The notes under the pieces were generated by a model. That model searched no databases, had not been told where the DNA came from, and saw nothing but the letters and a program-made list of their open reading frames with translations. Shown here in pieces: positions 62,322 to 64,000 of a stretch of 64,000 nt of DNA. The position numbers were made by a program, and so were the translations under genes. Position 1 is the stretch's first letter. Each line of letters starts with the position of its first letter. The DNA is from Hofstenia miamia (lineage: Eukaryota; Xenacoelomorpha; Acoela; Hofsteniidae). Location: NCBI GenBank assembly GCA_900660155.1, contig CABFPE010000503.1, forward strand, positions 1 through 64,000. The letters run 5' to 3'.

Positions 62322-63474
62322 GTCTAGGCCCATATATACGAAGATTTTATAGCTTGGGTTTAGGTCATATAGCGAGAAATGACCGGGTTTGGCTCAGAGA
62401 GAGGGAACATTACAACAAAAAGAGCAGCAAGGTGAATTACTATATGCATTTTAGTTCAAGGCGCCCACAGCGGTTGTTTTTTAAAAATATTGGTTCTTTC
62501 GTAGAAATTAACTAATCAGTAAACACTTGATTTTGCAATTTCTACGAAATTGGATTTCGCATTAGTCTGCTTTGTTGGTTCCTCACATTTGATTAATATT
62601 TGAAAATGGATCTAACTCAATTATGTATCGCCAATACTGTAGTAATGTCCTTCTATGTGTATGTCAGATTTCCAGTTTCTTCTATACTATAAATTTCAAC
62701 AATCAGAAGTAAAATCACTCATTAGATTCAGTTAACTAACTGCCTTCAACATTTAGTAATTTTCGCATCTGCTGTTCGATATAATCCCTGAATTTAATAT
62801 ATTTATATCTACTTACGCTGTATTTCTATGGAATCTACATATTTTATTTTCGCTTAATCAACTCTGATTCTGGGCTTTGCACACTTAATATAAATCTACC
62901 ATCTTAGTTTTTCAACAAATTTTTAAGGAATCTTGAACAACAGTTTATTATTTGTATAATATTCTTAGTGATGTTGATAATGCATAACAGATTTTGTGAT
63001 TGATTATGGTTTTACATTACATTTAAATAATCTTTTTTTGACGTCAAAATAAATATTAAGACCTTGGTGTTTGAAAGACAGAGTGTAGTTCATTTTCTAA
63101 GAAAAAAAGGTGTAACTTTCTAAGAAATTGATATTGGAAAGTTTTTCTTAGAAATAGAAATCAACTTAACGTTTAGCTAGGAGTTGCTGAAGAAATATGG
63201 TAGGTTTCAAACATGCTTAAACGACTGTTTAAACTTCTATCATTTTATCATGGTATTCATCAAAATTCCCTTCTTTCAATGTATTTCATTATCAACATCA
63301 GCGATCATTAAAATTGAATTACAGCATTACCAAAATCTCACAAATTTTAATTTTGATTATATACACCGTAAACTGTGTGCGGTGCGGAATTTACAATTCG
63401 CACTATTCCTAAAGTTCAGGTAATCATAATGTCGAAAGTCTATAACTGTAACAAGTAACCTTAGCTGTTTTTTT
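62322..63474. other. AT-rich spacer between the two MITE copies
   Basis: No gene or repeat recognised. Confidence 0.45.
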
Positions 63475-63869
63475 CAGTACATGGATATGGGCCGCGCCGA
63501 GTATGGCCGAAGAAATAAAAAAAATGGGCCGAATTTAAAAAAAACTGACTTCTGAAACAGTGCACGCAAATACATAGAATTTCATATAAGTTATAATTAA
63601 AAATTGAAAAATAAAATGTATATTTTGGAAATTTTGCATTACTTTTCTAACTTTCATTTCAGAATATTCAATTTCAGTGCTTATACTTTATTTGAAATAT
63701 CTATCATACCAAATTTTGTTTGAGCAAACCGACAAATTAAAGAAATTTTTTTGACAAGTTACAAGCATTATAAAAGTAGGACTAAATTGGCCCAAGTTGG
63801 CCAATTTAAATGAGCCGGGTCGGGTCTAAAGTTTCTTGGGCCTAAATTTTCGGACCAAGTCCATCTCTG
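63475..63869. mobile_element. hAT MITE, copy B, inverted and more diverged
   Basis: This is the reverse complement of the family at 61953: it shares ATCTATCATACCAAATTTTG and GCAAACCGACAAATTAAA with the inverse of copy A, and ends GTCCATCTCTG at 63869. Its left end, CAGTACATGGATATGGGCC, is a diverged version of the terminus. No 8-bp duplication can be read. Confidence 0.8.
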
Positions 63870-64000
63870 CATCCAAACCCATTGAGGAGTGTCGTGAATA
63901 GTCAGTGGTTGCTTTCAAATTTTGAATATCTTTATTTGTTCTCGAGTCATAAGCGTCTAAAATTTTTTCAAGAAACTGAAAATTTTTTAAAAATTCTTGG

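Noticed and set aside
1-64000. tRNA genes, rRNA, CRISPR arrays, bacterial-type operons
   Set aside because: No cloverleaf with A and B boxes, no rRNA core sequence and no regularly spaced repeats were found; intron-bearing genes and transposons show a eukaryotic nuclear sequence.

Overview
The window is a stretch of an AT-rich metazoan nuclear genome, most likely an invertebrate. Evidence for this is GT-AG introns of several kilobases, an animal-type SLC22 carrier, many (TA)n microsatellites, hAT/mariner/Ginger-like DNA transposons, LINEs and Ty3/gypsy fossils. I cannot name the species. One run of 1000 N (55029-56028) is an assembly gap, and one ambiguous base lies in an exon (23825).

The only confident host gene is an SLC22/organic-cation-transporter-like member of the major facilitator superfamily on the + strand. 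It runs from 14536 to 29374 in ten exons whose splice sites and phases join into one 509-residue open frame. Upstream on the same strand, in the same exon order, are decayed pieces of a second copy: exon 1 at 2596-2784 and exons 8 and 9 at 12608-12815. A tandem SLC22 pair is therefore inferred, with the upstream copy dead and a retroelement LTR starting exactly inside its exon 1. A possible four-transmembrane, tetraspanin-like gene is suggested by isolated exon candidates at 34.9-39.7 kb, with low confidence.

The rest is mobile DNA. 2.8-4.6 kb: 3' end of a Ty3/gypsy fossil (- strand). 5.3-9.3 kb: a second one (+ strand). 9.5 kb: a TA-flanked MITE. 20.1-21.4 kb: an apparently whole DD37D mariner/maT transposon in intron 3 of the carrier gene. 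24.6-26.7 kb: a Ginger/KRBA2-type integrase transposon in intron 7. 29.9-31.1 kb: two small hAT-like MITEs. 40.0-41.9 kb: a decayed LINE. 43.3 kb: a hAT MITE. 43.9-55.0 kb: a third, nearly full-span Ty3/gypsy fossil with both LTRs, set in (TA)n and itself invaded by two LINE pieces and a third LINE-derived fragment. 59.6-60.2 kb: a MITE inside a hAT element. 62.0 and 63.5 kb: two copies of one hAT MITE in opposite orientation.

The least explained piece is a GC-rich island at 57.06-57.83 kb with several perfect hairpins. It contrasts sharply with its AT-rich surroundings and looks like structured RNA or the 5' region of an unidentified retroelement. No tRNA, rRNA or CRISPR array was seen.
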